From positions 310,001 to 374,000 of the forward strand of contig CAMIGX010000001.1 in assembly GCA_946221385.1 (NCBI GenBank): a stretch of DNA of 64,000 bases. The letters are read 5' to 3'. Under the pieces are notes generated by a model. That model was not told the origin of the DNA. It saw only the letters and a program-made list of their open reading frames with translations, and searched no databases. Positions 9,134 to 18,560 of this stretch are shown here, piece by piece. The number at the start of each line of letters is the position of its first letter. Position 1 is the first letter of the stretch. This stretch comes from an uncultured Propionimicrobium sp. (GTDB lineage Bacteria; Actinomycetota; Actinomycetes; Propionibacteriales; Propionibacteriaceae). Position numbers and translations under genes: made by a program.

Positions 9134-9362
9134 CGGCCGTCCGCGCCAGCTATCTCGATCTTCGCTGATTGAGCCCCGAGAGCAGCGTGGACGGCCGCTT
9201 GCTTTAGTGGCCAGTAGCCTGATTTACCGTACCTGGCACGTGTGCAACAATGAGGGTTAGCGACGTCGCCGTCGCGACTCATAACCCCGCTCGACATAGC
9301 AGTCGGCAGGGAAAATACCGAAAGTAATTTCCACTACGGATCGTCGGGCACGTACCTGCCCG
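9134..9362 (+). promoter_or_regulatory. hairpin-rich intergenic region between pdc and the sugar ATPase gene
   Basis: This 269-nt gap holds three inverted repeats. CGGCCGTCC (9134-9142) pairs with GGACGGCCG (9189-9197) across a long loop, perhaps the pdc terminator. GGGTTAGCGACG (9254-9265) pairs with CGTCGC (9270-9275) and, after a 6-nt bulge, TAACCC (9282-9287). CGGGCA-CGTACC-TGCCCG (9345-9362) sits just before the ATPase ribosome site and may be an operator or leader hairpin. No gene was recognised. Confidence 0.35.
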
Positions 9363-9380
9363 TGGAAAGGATGGCTCTTC

Positions 9381-10481
<1,101 letters not shown>

Positions 10482-10501
10482 TCGACGATTAGCAAACGAC
10501 G

Positions 10502-10530
10502 AAGGGGCGAGGCTTTCAGTCTCGCCCCTT
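10502..10530 (+). terminator. intrinsic terminator after the MsiK-like gene
   Basis: AAGGGGCGAG (10502-10511) is fully complementary to CTCGCCCCTT (10521-10530) across a 9-nt loop, followed by a short T-rich stretch. It lies 20 nt after the stop codon. Confidence 0.85.
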
Positions 10531-10576
10531 TCGCGTCCCCGGGTCGGCTGACCACAGCGCGGCTAGCATCGTCAAC

Positions 10577-11785
10577 GTGGACGAGCTTTCAGACCAGACT
10601 TCGCCGGCAGCCCAATTCCCTGACCAGGCTGGGCGCTTGAGCGGATTGCGCGCGGGCATCGGCAAAGATCGCAGCGAATATCGCGCGGTCGTGCCGCCGA
10701 TCTATCCCAGCAGCAATTACATCTTCGAAAGCCCGGACGCAGCCCCGCTTTTTGATTATTCGCGCAAACACAATCCGACCCGAGATCTGCTTGGTCACGC
10801 GCTGGCTGAGCTCGAGGGCGGCGCTGACGGCGTCGTCACTGCCAGCGGGATGGGCGCACTGAATCTGCTCTTCCAGACGCTGGTGCCTGCCGGTGGGCGG
10901 GTCGTGGCCCCGCATGATCTTTATGGCGGCACGTGGCGTTTGCTTGATTTCCTAGCCACGAAGGGCGTCTTACGAGCCGACCTGGTCGATCTGACGGATC
11001 TGGACGCTGCCGATGCCGCGTTGCGAGAGCCAGCCGATCTGGTCTTGATCGAGACCCCATCTAATCCCCTGCTGCGCATCACTGATATCGCGGCGGTCAC
11101 CGAACTTGGCCATGCTGCCGGGGCTCGCGTGGTCGTCGACAACACTTTCTGCTCGCCGCTTCGTCAACAGCCGCTGGCTTTTGGCGCAGATTTCGTCGTC
11201 CACTCGACGACTAAATTCGTCAACGGTCACTCCGATGTCGTCGGCGGCGTGGTCGTCAGCGCGACCGCCGAAGATCACGATCTGTTGGTGCGCTGGGCTA
11301 ATGCGATGGGGCTGACGGGCAGCCCCTTGGACGCCTGGTTGACCCTGCGCGGACTGCGCACCTTGGAGCCGCGAATCCGTGTCCATGACGAAAACGCGGC
11401 AGCAATCGTCGAGTCGTTGCTTGGCGCTAACGACGTCATTCGGGCGGTGCATTGGCCTGGCCTGAGCGACCATCCGGGGCATCAGCTCGCCGCGAAGCAA
11501 CAAAGCAGCTTCGGCTCGCTGCTCAGCTTCGAAGTCAACGGCGGCTTGCCGGCAGCTAGGCGCTTCGTCGACGGACTGGAAGTGTTCAATTTGGCCGAAT
11601 CACTGGGTGGGGTCGAGTCCTTGATCTGTCACCCCGGTCTAATGACGCACGCCGCGATGCCTGCGCCAGCCCAGCAAGCCGCCGGCATCAGCGACGGACT
11701 GCTGCGCATCTCGGTAGGCATCGAGCCAATCTCGGCGCTACTAGCGGATTTGCAGGCTGCGCTGACCCGCTGTCGAGAGCTTTAG
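10577..11785 (+). CDS. metB: cystathionine gamma-synthase (PLP, Cys/Met metabolism family)
   Basis: Forms cystathionine from an activated homoserine and cysteine in methionine biosynthesis. The 402-aa chain has SSNYIF, FDYSRKHNPTRDLLGHALAELEGG, the substrate/PLP loop VVAPHDLYGGT, VVVDNTFCSPLRQQPL, and the Schiff-base lysine in VVHSTTKFVNGHSD. LAESLGGVESLICHPGLMTHAAM near the end is a typical gamma-synthase/gamma-lyase block. Members with gamma-lyase activity look alike, so the exact activity is a best guess. The start is GTG at 10577 with TAGCAT (10564-10569) 7 nt upstream, suggesting a leaderless mRNA. No SAM riboswitch is visible in the short upstream gap. Confidence 0.85.
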   Translation: MDELSDQTSPAAQFPDQAGRLSGLRAGIGKDRSEYRAVVPPIYPSSNYIFESPDAAPLFDYSRKHNPTRDLLGHALAELEGGADGVVTASGMGALNLLFQTLVPAGGRVVAPHDLYGGTWRLLDFLATKGVLRADLVDLTDLDAADAALREPADLVLIETPSNPLLRITDIAAVTELGHAAGARVVVDNTFCSPLRQQPLAFGADFVVHSTTKFVNGHSDVVGGVVVSATAEDHDLLVRWANAMGLTGSPLDAWLTLRGLRTLEPRIRVHDENAAAIVESLLGANDVIRAVHWPGLSDHPGHQLAAKQQSSFGSLLSFEVNGGLPAARRFVDGLEVFNLAESLGGVESLICHPGLMTHAAMPAPAQQAAGISDGLLRISVGIEPISALLADLQAALTRCREL

Positions 11786-11827
11786 GCCAGCTGCGCGCTA
11801 GTTGACGGCGGCTGCCACAATTGAGTC

Positions 11828-13216
11828 ATGCCGCGATTCTTGTCAGCGAAGCCAGACTCCCGGTTGCTACCCCTACCCTGGCAGACCCCCTTGGCCGAAT
11901 GGCCGCACGAGAACCTCGTCGCGCTGCCCCGTGGTCTTTCTCGGCACGTCGTGCGTTTCATCCGAGTCGGCGACGATGTCTACGCTGCTAAAGAGGTCAT
12001 CGAGCATCTCGCGGTGCACGAATATCGCCTGCTGCACGACCTAGCCCGACTAGACGAGCCTGCGGTGGAGCCCGTCGGGGTGGTCACTGGCCGCGTCGAT
12101 GTTGACGGCAATCCGCTCGACCCGATCCTGCTGACCAAGCATCTGCCATTCGCGCTGCCGTACCGTTCGCTGTTCACCCCAGGCGTGCGCTTTGAGACCT
12201 TGACCCGACTGTTGGATGCGATGGTCGTGCTCCTGGCGCGGCTGCATCTGGCAGGTTTCATGTGGGGCGACGTTTCGCTGTCGAATATTCTCTTCCGCCG
12301 CGACGCCGGCGAATTTTCGGCCTATCTGGTCGACGCCGAGACCGGCGAATTGCACGACAAACTGACCGACGGCCAGCGCCACAATGATCTGCAGATCATG
12401 CGCACGAATGTCTTTGGCGACTTCTGCGATCTCGCTGCCGGCGACATGCTCGATCCGTCACTAGATCCGCTAGAGCTGGTCGACACCATTGAGACGCGCT
12501 ATGCAGCGCTGTGGCAAGAGCTGACCGGCGTCGAAGAATTCAGCGGCAACGAATTGCACCGGATTGAAGGCCGAGTGCGTCGATTGAATGCGCTCGGCTT
12601 CGACATCGCCGAGCTCGACATCGACACCTCCGCTGACGGTCAGACTGTCCGAATCCAACCGAAAGTCGTCGACTCGGGCCACCATTCTCGTCGTTTGCTG
12701 CGCTTGACGGGCCTCGACACCGAGGAATATCAAGCCCAGCGGCTGCTCAATGACTTGGACACCTATCGAGCGCGCACCAATCAGCAGCACGTCGACCAAG
12801 CGATCACCGCGCATGAATGGTTGACCGACGTCTTCACCCCGGTCATCAACCGCATTCCCGCCGAATTCAGCCATAAACGCGATCCCGCGCAGCTCTATCA
12901 CGAATTTTTAGAATATCGCTGGTTCAAGTCGCAGCACGAGTGGCGTGAAGTGCCGCTGGACGAGGCTGTCGACGGTTACGTCAACGAAATCTTGAAAAAT
13001 CTGCCCGACGAGCAGATGACCTCTGTGCTCGCCCCAGCCGAAGATCGCCGCTTGGCCAATCCATATGATCCGTCGATGGGATATGCCGACGACCCGAGCG
13101 AGTCGCTGCCCGCGATCGTCGACCCCTGGGAGGCGGCAGCCGAGGACGTCGATCCCGCAGCTGTTGACGTCCTAGACATTGCGGCGCTGCGCGCCAAAGC
13201 TGCTGGCAAAGGCTGA
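11828..13216 (+). CDS. DUF4032 protein with kinase-like (LPS-kinase type) domain
   Basis: A 462-aa soluble protein conserved in actinobacteria. The N-terminal half has protein-kinase-like features: VYAAKEV resembles the ATP-binding lysine strand, and LARLHLAGFMWGDVSLSNILFRR resembles the HxGD-x4-N catalytic loop. YLVDAETGE stands where the metal-binding DFG would be. The C-terminal half matches the DUF4032 region (YEFLEYRWFKSQHEW). Catalytic activity is unproven and the substrate unknown. The start has CACAAT 6 nt before the ATG, a weak leaderless arrangement. Confidence 0.8.
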   Translation: MPRFLSAKPDSRLLPLPWQTPLAEWPHENLVALPRGLSRHVVRFIRVGDDVYAAKEVIEHLAVHEYRLLHDLARLDEPAVEPVGVVTGRVDVDGNPLDPILLTKHLPFALPYRSLFTPGVRFETLTRLLDAMVVLLARLHLAGFMWGDVSLSNILFRRDAGEFSAYLVDAETGELHDKLTDGQRHNDLQIMRTNVFGDFCDLAAGDMLDPSLDPLELVDTIETRYAALWQELTGVEEFSGNELHRIEGRVRRLNALGFDIAELDIDTSADGQTVRIQPKVVDSGHHSRRLLRLTGLDTEEYQAQRLLNDLDTYRARTNQQHVDQAITAHEWLTDVFTPVINRIPAEFSHKRDPAQLYHEFLEYRWFKSQHEWREVPLDEAVDGYVNEILKNLPDEQMTSVLAPAEDRRLANPYDPSMGYADDPSESLPAIVDPWEAAAEDVDPAAVDVLDIAALRAKAAGKG

Positions 13217-13228
13217 TCAGGCTCCGTC

Positions 13229-13516
13229 TTAGGCGTCGTCGTCCTCGAGCGCTGACGTGGCCGGCTTGGCTGACCTGTTAAAGCTGAACCAGCTACCAGC
13301 TGCGCCGCTGGTGACGGTGAACGATTTCGGCTGTTCGCTGACGGGACGCTCGCCATCGTCGAACGGGTCGAAAGTATCTGGCCGCTGAGCTGGTGCTGGC
13401 GAGGTCGGCTGCTTGTCCTGTCCAGGAGTGACCGGACGGATCGTCTCGCCAGCCGCGGCGCGCACCAAATCGCCAATCGCGCTGGTCTTGGGATTGTGCT
13501 TACGGATCTCGGCCAT
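13229..13516 (-). CDS. hypothetical protein, 95 aa
   Basis: The protein starts MAEIRKHNPKTSAIGDLVRAAAGETIRP, then runs through a Pro/Thr/Gln-rich linker to DPFDDGERPV and ends with an acidic tail, LEDDDA. It has no membrane segment or signal peptide. An AGGAG site lies 7 nt before the ATG, supporting a real gene. It is convergent with the DUF4032 gene and divergent from cysS. I do not recognise the family; composition suggests a largely unstructured cytoplasmic protein. Confidence 0.6.
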   Translation of the reverse strand: MAEIRKHNPKTSAIGDLVRAAAGETIRPVTPGQDKQPTSPAPAQRPDTFDPFDDGERPVSEQPKSFTVTSGAAGSWFSFNRSAKPATSALEDDDA

Positions 13517-13563
13517 CGGGTGCTCCTAGCTAGCGGACGGGTTATGCCGTTTAGACTAGCTGG

Positions 13564-14976
13564 GTGACTTTCCAGATTTATGACGAACAGCTCGGCCGCG
13601 TCGTCGAGTTTCAACCGCTAATTCCTGGAAAGGTGTCGATTTATCACTGTGGGTTGACCGTGCAAGCCCCGCCACATTTAGGGCATATTCGCAAAGAGGT
13701 GGTCTTTGATGTGTTGCGGCGGTGGTTCGTCGCCAACGGGCTTGAGGTAAAAGTCGTCGCAAATGTCACCGACATTGACGACAAGATTTTGACGAAATCC
13801 GCTGAGCAGGGCTTGGAATGGTACGAGCTCGCCTATGCGATGGAATTAGAGCTGCATCAGGCATATCGGGCGCTTGGCTGCCAGCCGCCAAATTATGAAC
13901 CGCGCGCGACGGGCCACATTCCCGAACAATTGGAATTGATTGCGCGGTTGATTGACCGCGGCCATGCTTACGCTGCCGAGGACGATTCCGGCGACGTCTA
14001 TTTCGATGTCCGTTCTTGGGCTGATTACGGCGAACTGTCCCATCAGAAGATCGCCGACATGGCCCCCGCTGAGGACGCTGACCCGCGCGGCAAGCGGGAC
14101 CCGCGAGATTTTGCCTTGTGGAAGGGCACTAAGCCCGGCGAGCCGGCGACGGCGTCGTGGCCTTCGCCGTGGGGACGTGGCCGGCCGGGTTGGCATCTGG
14201 AATGCTCGGCGATGAGCCTGAAATATTTAGGCGAACAATTCGATATTCACGGTGGCGGAATGGACCTTAAATTCCCGCACCATGAAAATGAATTGGCCCA
14301 ATCACGGGCAGCTGGATATCGGTTCGCTAAATACTGGATGCATAACGCATTCTTGACTGCTGCGGGCGAAAAGATGAGCAAATCGCTGGGCAATGGCGCG
14401 CAGGTCAATGCCGTCACCAGACAATTCCCGCCGCGTGCCGTCCGGCTCTATTTGGCGGCCCCGCATTATCGTTCGACGGTTGAATATTCAGATAATTCTT
14501 TGGCTGAGGCCACCGCGCAATTGGAGCGAATTGACGCATTCTTGACCCGCGCTGGCGCTGCAGGGCCGGTGGACTTCTCGTTCGACGATCTCCCGGCTGG
14601 CTTCGTCACCGCGATGGACGACGACCTGGGCACCCCAGCTGCGACTGCGGTGCTCTTCGAGACCATCAAGGCCGGAAACAAGGCCCTGGACGCTGCCGAC
14701 CAGACTTCAGCGGACCAGGCGCTGCGTCAAGCCCGCGCGATGTTGCATGTCTTGGGCTTGGACCCCTTCGACCCGGAATGGGTGGACGCTGCAAGCTCCA
14801 GCACAGACCTGACACCCGTGGTGGATGGCCTGGTCGAGTTGGTCTTGCAGCAGCGCGCGGCGGCTCGGGAACGCAAGGATTGGGCTACCGCGGACGCGAT
14901 CCGCGATCAGCTCGCGACGATTGGATTGAAGATCGAAGACACCCCGCAGGGTGCTCGCTGGCAGGTGGAGGGCTGA
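13564..14976 (+). CDS. cysS: cysteinyl-tRNA synthetase
   Basis: Charges tRNA-Cys. The 470-aa class I synthetase has [20 protein letters not shown], which holds the first zinc cysteine and the HIGH motif (here HLGH). [24 protein letters not shown] and [11 protein letters not shown] supply the remaining zinc ligands, and EKMSKSLGN is the KMSKS loop. The length and C-terminal anticodon-binding part distinguish it from the shorter mycothiol ligase MshC. GTG at 13564 is chosen because TAGACT (13552-13557) lies 6 nt upstream, giving a leaderless start. Its TGA overlaps the ATG of the next gene by one base, so cysS and rlmB form an operon, as in many actinobacteria. Confidence 0.95.
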   Translation: MTFQIYDEQLGRVVEFQPLIPGKVSIYHCGLTVQAPPHLGHIRKEVVFDVLRRWFVANGLEVKVVANVTDIDDKILTKSAEQGLEWYELAYAMELELHQAYRALGCQPPNYEPRATGHIPEQLELIARLIDRGHAYAAEDDSGDVYFDVRSWADYGELSHQKIADMAPAEDADPRGKRDPRDFALWKGTKPGEPATASWPSPWGRGRPGWHLECSAMSLKYLGEQFDIHGGGMDLKFPHHENELAQSRAAGYRFAKYWMHNAFLTAAGEKMSKSLGNGAQVNAVTRQFPPRAVRLYLAAPHYRSTVEYSDNSLAEATAQLERIDAFLTRAGAAGPVDFSFDDLPAGFVTAMDDDLGTPAATAVLFETIKAGNKALDAADQTSADQALRQARAMLHVLGLDPFDPEWVDAASSSTDLTPVVDGLVELVLQQRAAARERKDWATADAIRDQLATIGLKIEDTPQGARWQVEG

Positions 14977-15914
14977 TGGCGCAGGCAGGCGGACGCAAGG
15001 TCGGCTCAGGCGGCAATCGCAAGCGCGGGCTGGCTGGCAAAGGTCCAACCCCGAAGGCTGAGGATCGCGTCTATCACAAGGCCTACAAGGCAAAACAGGC
15101 TGGCGCGGCGCGCGCGTCGAGCGGCTCTGGCGGACGGACGAAGGCGTCATCACACGGCCAAGGCGCGGGCGCCGATTGGGTCGTGGGACGCAACCCGGTC
15201 CTGGAATCCATGCAAGCTGGACTACCGATCAAAGCTGCCTATGTCGCCGAAGGCAGCGAGCGCGACGATCGGTTGAACGAAATTTTCCGCTTCGCCGCCG
15301 AGCATTCCATCAGCTTGCTGCAGGTGACGCGCGCTGAGCTCGATCGGCTCACCGGCGGCGCGGTGCACCAGGGCGTGGCCTTGCAACTGCCGAGCTATGA
15401 ATATCTGCACTATGAGGATCTGCTGGCCGACGCCATGCATGACGACGACAGCGAAGCGCTCGTCGTCGCGTTGGACGGCATCACCGATCCGCACAATTTG
15501 GGCGCGATCGTGCGTTCCGCAGCTGCCTTCGGCGCCCATGGCGTGGTCATTCCTGAACGGCGCAGTGCGTCAATGACGGCCGTCGCGTGGAAATCTTCGG
15601 CCGGCGCCGCGGCTCGCATCCCGGTCGCCAAAGCGACGAACCTCAACCGTGCGCTGCAAGATTTCGCCAAGGCTGGCTACACCGTCGTCGGGCTCGCAGG
15701 CGAAGAGGACGCCGTCGATATCTCGGCGGTGCCAGGTCTGGACGGTCCACTGGTATTGGTCGTCGGATCGGAAGGTGACGGCCTAGCTCGTCTCACCCGC
15801 GAGCGTTGCGACATGCTCGCGTCGATTCCGATCACCAGCAAGGTCGAGTCACTAAACGCCTCTGTGGCTGCAGCCGTCGCGCTCTACGAAGTCAGCCGCG
15901 TCCGCGGCGCCTAA
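14976..15914 (+). CDS. rlmB: 23S rRNA 2'-O-methyltransferase, TrmH/SpoU family
   Basis: SPOUT-fold methyltransferase of 312 aa. The N-terminus is a basic, low-complexity arm (KVGSGGNRKRGLAGKGPTPKAE), usual in actinobacterial members. WVVGRNPVLESMQAG then starts the L30e-like RNA-binding domain. The catalytic part has LDGITDPHNLGAIVRSAAAFGAHGVV (motif 1, with the conserved N and R), VVGSEGDGLARLTRE (motif 2) and SLNASVAAAVALYEVSR (motif 3), forming the SAM-binding knot. A GGAGGG site precedes the ATG, which overlaps the cysS stop. RlmB modifies G2251 in E. coli; equivalence here is inferred from family and context. Confidence 0.9.
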   Translation: MAQAGGRKVGSGGNRKRGLAGKGPTPKAEDRVYHKAYKAKQAGAARASSGSGGRTKASSHGQGAGADWVVGRNPVLESMQAGLPIKAAYVAEGSERDDRLNEIFRFAAEHSISLLQVTRAELDRLTGGAVHQGVALQLPSYEYLHYEDLLADAMHDDDSEALVVALDGITDPHNLGAIVRSAAAFGAHGVVIPERRSASMTAVAWKSSAGAAARIPVAKATNLNRALQDFAKAGYTVVGLAGEEDAVDISAVPGLDGPLVLVVGSEGDGLARLTRERCDMLASIPITSKVESLNASVAAAVALYEVSRVRGA

Positions 15915-15919
15915 CGTCG

Positions 15920-16462
15920 TCAGATCAGGTCGGAGTGCAGGTAGTAACCGTCGTCCCAGCGACCTTTTTGCAGCTCGGCTAGGCAATCCTCGAGATATTC
16001 GACGTAGTTCGCGTAGCTGAGGCTCGGGCCGACCTCGTGGTCCATGTCGATGAGCTGACCGTGACTGCCTTGATCGCTGGGATCGAGGTCGACGGCGTTA
16101 CCGTTACCGGCGCCGTCTCGGTCGATCATGACCCAACCGTCACGCCACCAGCCTTCCTTGAGCTCAGGCGATTCGCTGACGAATGCCGCATCGTCCGCGT
16201 GCTTGGCCTCAATTTCCCGCCAAATCTCAGTGTCAGAGATCATGTCTTCGCAGCTAGCCAAGGTGCCGGTGGCCCAGCAGTCCTCGTCACTGCCATCGTG
16301 ACGACGCAGTGAGGCCTTGATTTCGTCGGGCAATTGGACACCAAGGATGCTCTCGACGCGGGCGATGTCGTCGTCGCTGGCGCCATCATTGAGCGGCTTC
16401 TCCTCGGGGGCGTTTTCGGCATACCAGGCGTCGATTTGAGCCCAAAGTTCATCGATAGTCAT
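15920..16462 (-). CDS. SMI1/KNR4 family protein (second of a tandem pair)
   Basis: A 180-aa acidic protein. It starts MTIDELWAQIDAWYAENAPEEKPLNDGASDDDIARVESILG, then QLPDEIKASLRRHDGSDE and GWWRDGWVMIDRDGAGNGNAVDLDP. These are the marks of the SMI1/KNR4 (SUKH) fold: an N-terminal helix, LP-E--A-L-HDG, then W-P-A-D-G-GD----DLDP. In bacteria many SUKH proteins are immunity proteins against secreted toxins. Its close paralogue lies 11 nt upstream in the same direction. AGGAG sits 8 nt before the ATG. No toxin gene adjoins the pair. It is convergent with rlmB with only 5 nt between stops. Confidence 0.85.
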   Translation of the reverse strand: MTIDELWAQIDAWYAENAPEEKPLNDGASDDDIARVESILGVQLPDEIKASLRRHDGSDEDCWATGTLASCEDMISDTEIWREIEAKHADDAAFVSESPELKEGWWRDGWVMIDRDGAGNGNAVDLDPSDQGSHGQLIDMDHEVGPSLSYANYVEYLEDCLAELQKGRWDDGYYLHSDLI

Positions 16463-16473
16463 GGCTAAAACTC

Positions 16474-17019
16474 CTAGTAATCAGCTAAATCTGCGGGGAC
16501 GAAGATGCCATTGGCCCATTCGCCTTCTTCGAGTTCGCCCAAGCAAAATTCCAAGTACTCGACGAAACTGTCGAAGCTCAAACTCGGCCCGCCATCGCTT
16601 TCTTGACGGATCACCTGCCCGATATTGCCTTCGTCAGCAGGGTCTAGGTCGAGCGCATAGCCGGAGCCGTCGGCATCCTTGTCGATCATCACCCAAGCAT
16701 CCCGCCACCATCCAGGCTTGAGTTCTGCGTCCTCATTTTCGGTGTCTGCGCCGCCGTCCTTGGCGACGATCTGCCGCCAGCTCTGGGAATCAGCGACGAT
16801 GGTCGCACAATCCAACAAGGTGCCTGTGGCCCAACCGCCGAATGCGCTGCCGTTGTGCCGCTGCAGCGACTCCTTGACCTCTGCTGGCAACTCCACACCG
16901 AGCTGCGCTTCGACGTCGGCGATCTCGTCATCGCTGGCGCCATCATTGAGCGGCTCAGCATCGGCGACATTCTCGTCATACCAGGCTTCGATTTCGTCCC
17001 AGATCTCGTTGATCGTCAT
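16474..17019 (-). CDS. SMI1/KNR4 family protein (first of a tandem pair)
   Basis: 181 aa, starting MTINEIWDEIEAWYDENVADAEPLNDGASDDEIADVEAQLG. It aligns end to end with the following gene: ELPAEVKESLQRHNGS, GWWRDAWVMIDKDADGSGYALDLDP and GPSLSFDSFVEYLEFCLGELEEGEW. The pair therefore looks like a tandem duplication, well diverged. The ATG at 17019 is chosen over an in-frame start at 17064 because TACTCT (17026-17031, read on the minus strand) lies 6 nt before it and because it matches its paralogue's N-terminus. It is probably the promoter-proximal gene of a two-gene operon. SUKH proteins often provide immunity, but the role here is not shown by context. Confidence 0.85.
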   Translation of the reverse strand: MTINEIWDEIEAWYDENVADAEPLNDGASDDEIADVEAQLGVELPAEVKESLQRHNGSAFGGWATGTLLDCATIVADSQSWRQIVAKDGGADTENEDAELKPGWWRDAWVMIDKDADGSGYALDLDPADEGNIGQVIRQESDGGPSLSFDSFVEYLEFCLGELEEGEWANGIFVPADLADY

Positions 17020-17133
17020 GCCAAAAGAGTAGGAAATGGCAGCCGCTGCTGTCTGCTGAATCAAATTGCTGGCAGCGAGAAGGAAGGAATTTCAAAAATT
17101 GGGTCTTGCGTTAGTTCCCAACTCATGCTTAAG

Positions 17134-17147
17134 CTAACACGTGTTAG
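17134..17147 (+). promoter_or_regulatory. 14-bp perfect palindrome, probable LacI-family operator
   Basis: CTAACACGTGTTAG is a perfect palindrome with a central CG, the form of LacI-family operators. It lies about 40 nt before the ribosome site of the beta-fructoside operon. The natural partner is the LacI regulator at 21703-22713 that ends the locus. Confidence 0.65.
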
Positions 17148-17210
17148 GTCTCAATGGAGAGCACTTAATTTCGAGGAGACTGCAAATGGTCGATCTATCC
17201 AGAATCCTTA

Positions 17211-18560
17211 TTGGCCTTGGGGCTGACCGGCGCCGTCGTGACCGCGGCGGGTTGGCCGCGACTCACCGCACGCGACATCCCAGGGCGAAATGACGGCATG
17301 CTCAGCATCGCAATCAATGGCACCGCACAAGACGCCGAGGCTAACCGCGGTTTGATCGAGGCATTCACTGCCAAACATCCAGACATCCCGGTGCGCATCA
17401 CTCCCATCCAGGGCACCGACTGGAGCGATTTCTTCGCCAAGATTTTGACCCTGGTTGCCGCTGGGACGGCTCCGGACGTCGTCATGATCGCCACCGAAGG
17501 CACCCAACTGTTCGCTGACCGGCTCGCCGAACCACTAGACGAGTTCGTCAACCGCGACAAGGCGACGATGGGCGAGTATTTCGACGACGTGCACGCCTCG
17601 TTGATCGAATCGTTCATGTACCAAGGCAGCCTCTTTGGACTGCCGCTCAGCTGGAACGCAGCCAACATGTACATGTCGACCGCGGCGATGCAGCGCGCTG
17701 GACTGAGCTACCCCGATAAAGACTGGAATTGGCAAGATTTCCACGCGCGGCTCAAGGCGATGAAGGATTCGGCCAGCGGCACCTTCCGGCCCTTCTTCTG
17801 GACCAACCGCATCTGGGGCGGCATCGTGCCGTGGCTGTTCACCAATGACACCAGCTTCTTGAAGCCATCAAAGTGGGACGGCGGCCAGTGGCTGTGGAAC
17901 ACCTTCTATCCCAATGAGGTGGGACGTTCTGGCGGATATCGCTGGACCGAACCGAACGCGCTGGACGATCGCGTCATCGAAGCTTTCGCCTTCATGCAGC
18001 AATTGATCGAAGAGGGCTTGGCTTCGTCACCGGTGCAAGGCGGCGGTAACGACCTGGTCAGCCGCTTTGGTTCTGGCGTCATCGGCATGACGCCAGCCGG
18101 TGGCTATTGGGTGCACGGCTTGAACCAAGCCGGCATGAAGCCCGATCAATATGACGTCGCATATTTCCCGCGTAACCGCACCCAACAGCATCAATTCGGC
18201 GCCGCCGGTTACGCGATCATGCGCACCTCACAGCGTAAGGACGAAGCCTGGGAGTGGTTGAAATTCACCACCTCTAAGGAAGGCATGGAGATCGCACAGA
18301 AGGTGCCCGACTCCAACTCCGCCCGCCGCAGCCACAACCAAAAGCTGTACGGTCCAGCTGGCCCGGCGCATCGCGATATCTTCTACGGCACCTTGGACGA
18401 ATTCCCCACCACCGCGCCGATCCCCGCTCCCCCGCAGGAAGCCGCGGTTGAAACGGCTTTGATCAAGAACGTGACCAGCGCCGTCACCGGCAGCCGCGCA
18501 GGCGTGCGAGCAGCCCTCGAAAATCTACAACGCGACCTGGAATTGGCGGTAGGAAAATGA
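17211..18560 (+). CDS. sugar ABC transporter solute-binding protein, N-terminus disturbed
   Basis: Extracellular family 1 binding protein: FTAKHPDIPVRITPIQGTDWSDFFAKILTLVAAGTAPDVVMIATEG is the typical first lobe, and GVIGMTPAGGYW and KFTTSKEGMEIAQK come later. About 449 aa. It starts the fructoside operon. The N-terminus is odd. The only well-placed ATG (17186, with GAGGAG at 17173-17178) reads MVDLSRILIGLG but is in another frame and stops after 36 codons. The body frame has only a TTG (17211). One G too many in the run at 17219-17222 would join them. The signal then ends VVTAAGWP, with Trp where a lipoprotein Cys is expected. Either a frameshift is real or the sequence has an error. Confidence 0.85.
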   Translation: MALGLTGAVVTAAGWPRLTARDIPGRNDGMLSIAINGTAQDAEANRGLIEAFTAKHPDIPVRITPIQGTDWSDFFAKILTLVAAGTAPDVVMIATEGTQLFADRLAEPLDEFVNRDKATMGEYFDDVHASLIESFMYQGSLFGLPLSWNAANMYMSTAAMQRAGLSYPDKDWNWQDFHARLKAMKDSASGTFRPFFWTNRIWGGIVPWLFTNDTSFLKPSKWDGGQWLWNTFYPNEVGRSGGYRWTEPNALDDRVIEAFAFMQQLIEEGLASSPVQGGGNDLVSRFGSGVIGMTPAGGYWVHGLNQAGMKPDQYDVAYFPRNRTQQHQFGAAGYAIMRTSQRKDEAWEWLKFTTSKEGMEIAQKVPDSNSARRSHNQKLYGPAGPAHRDIFYGTLDEFPTTAPIPAPPQEAAVETALIKNVTSAVTGSRAGVRAALENLQRDLELAVGK

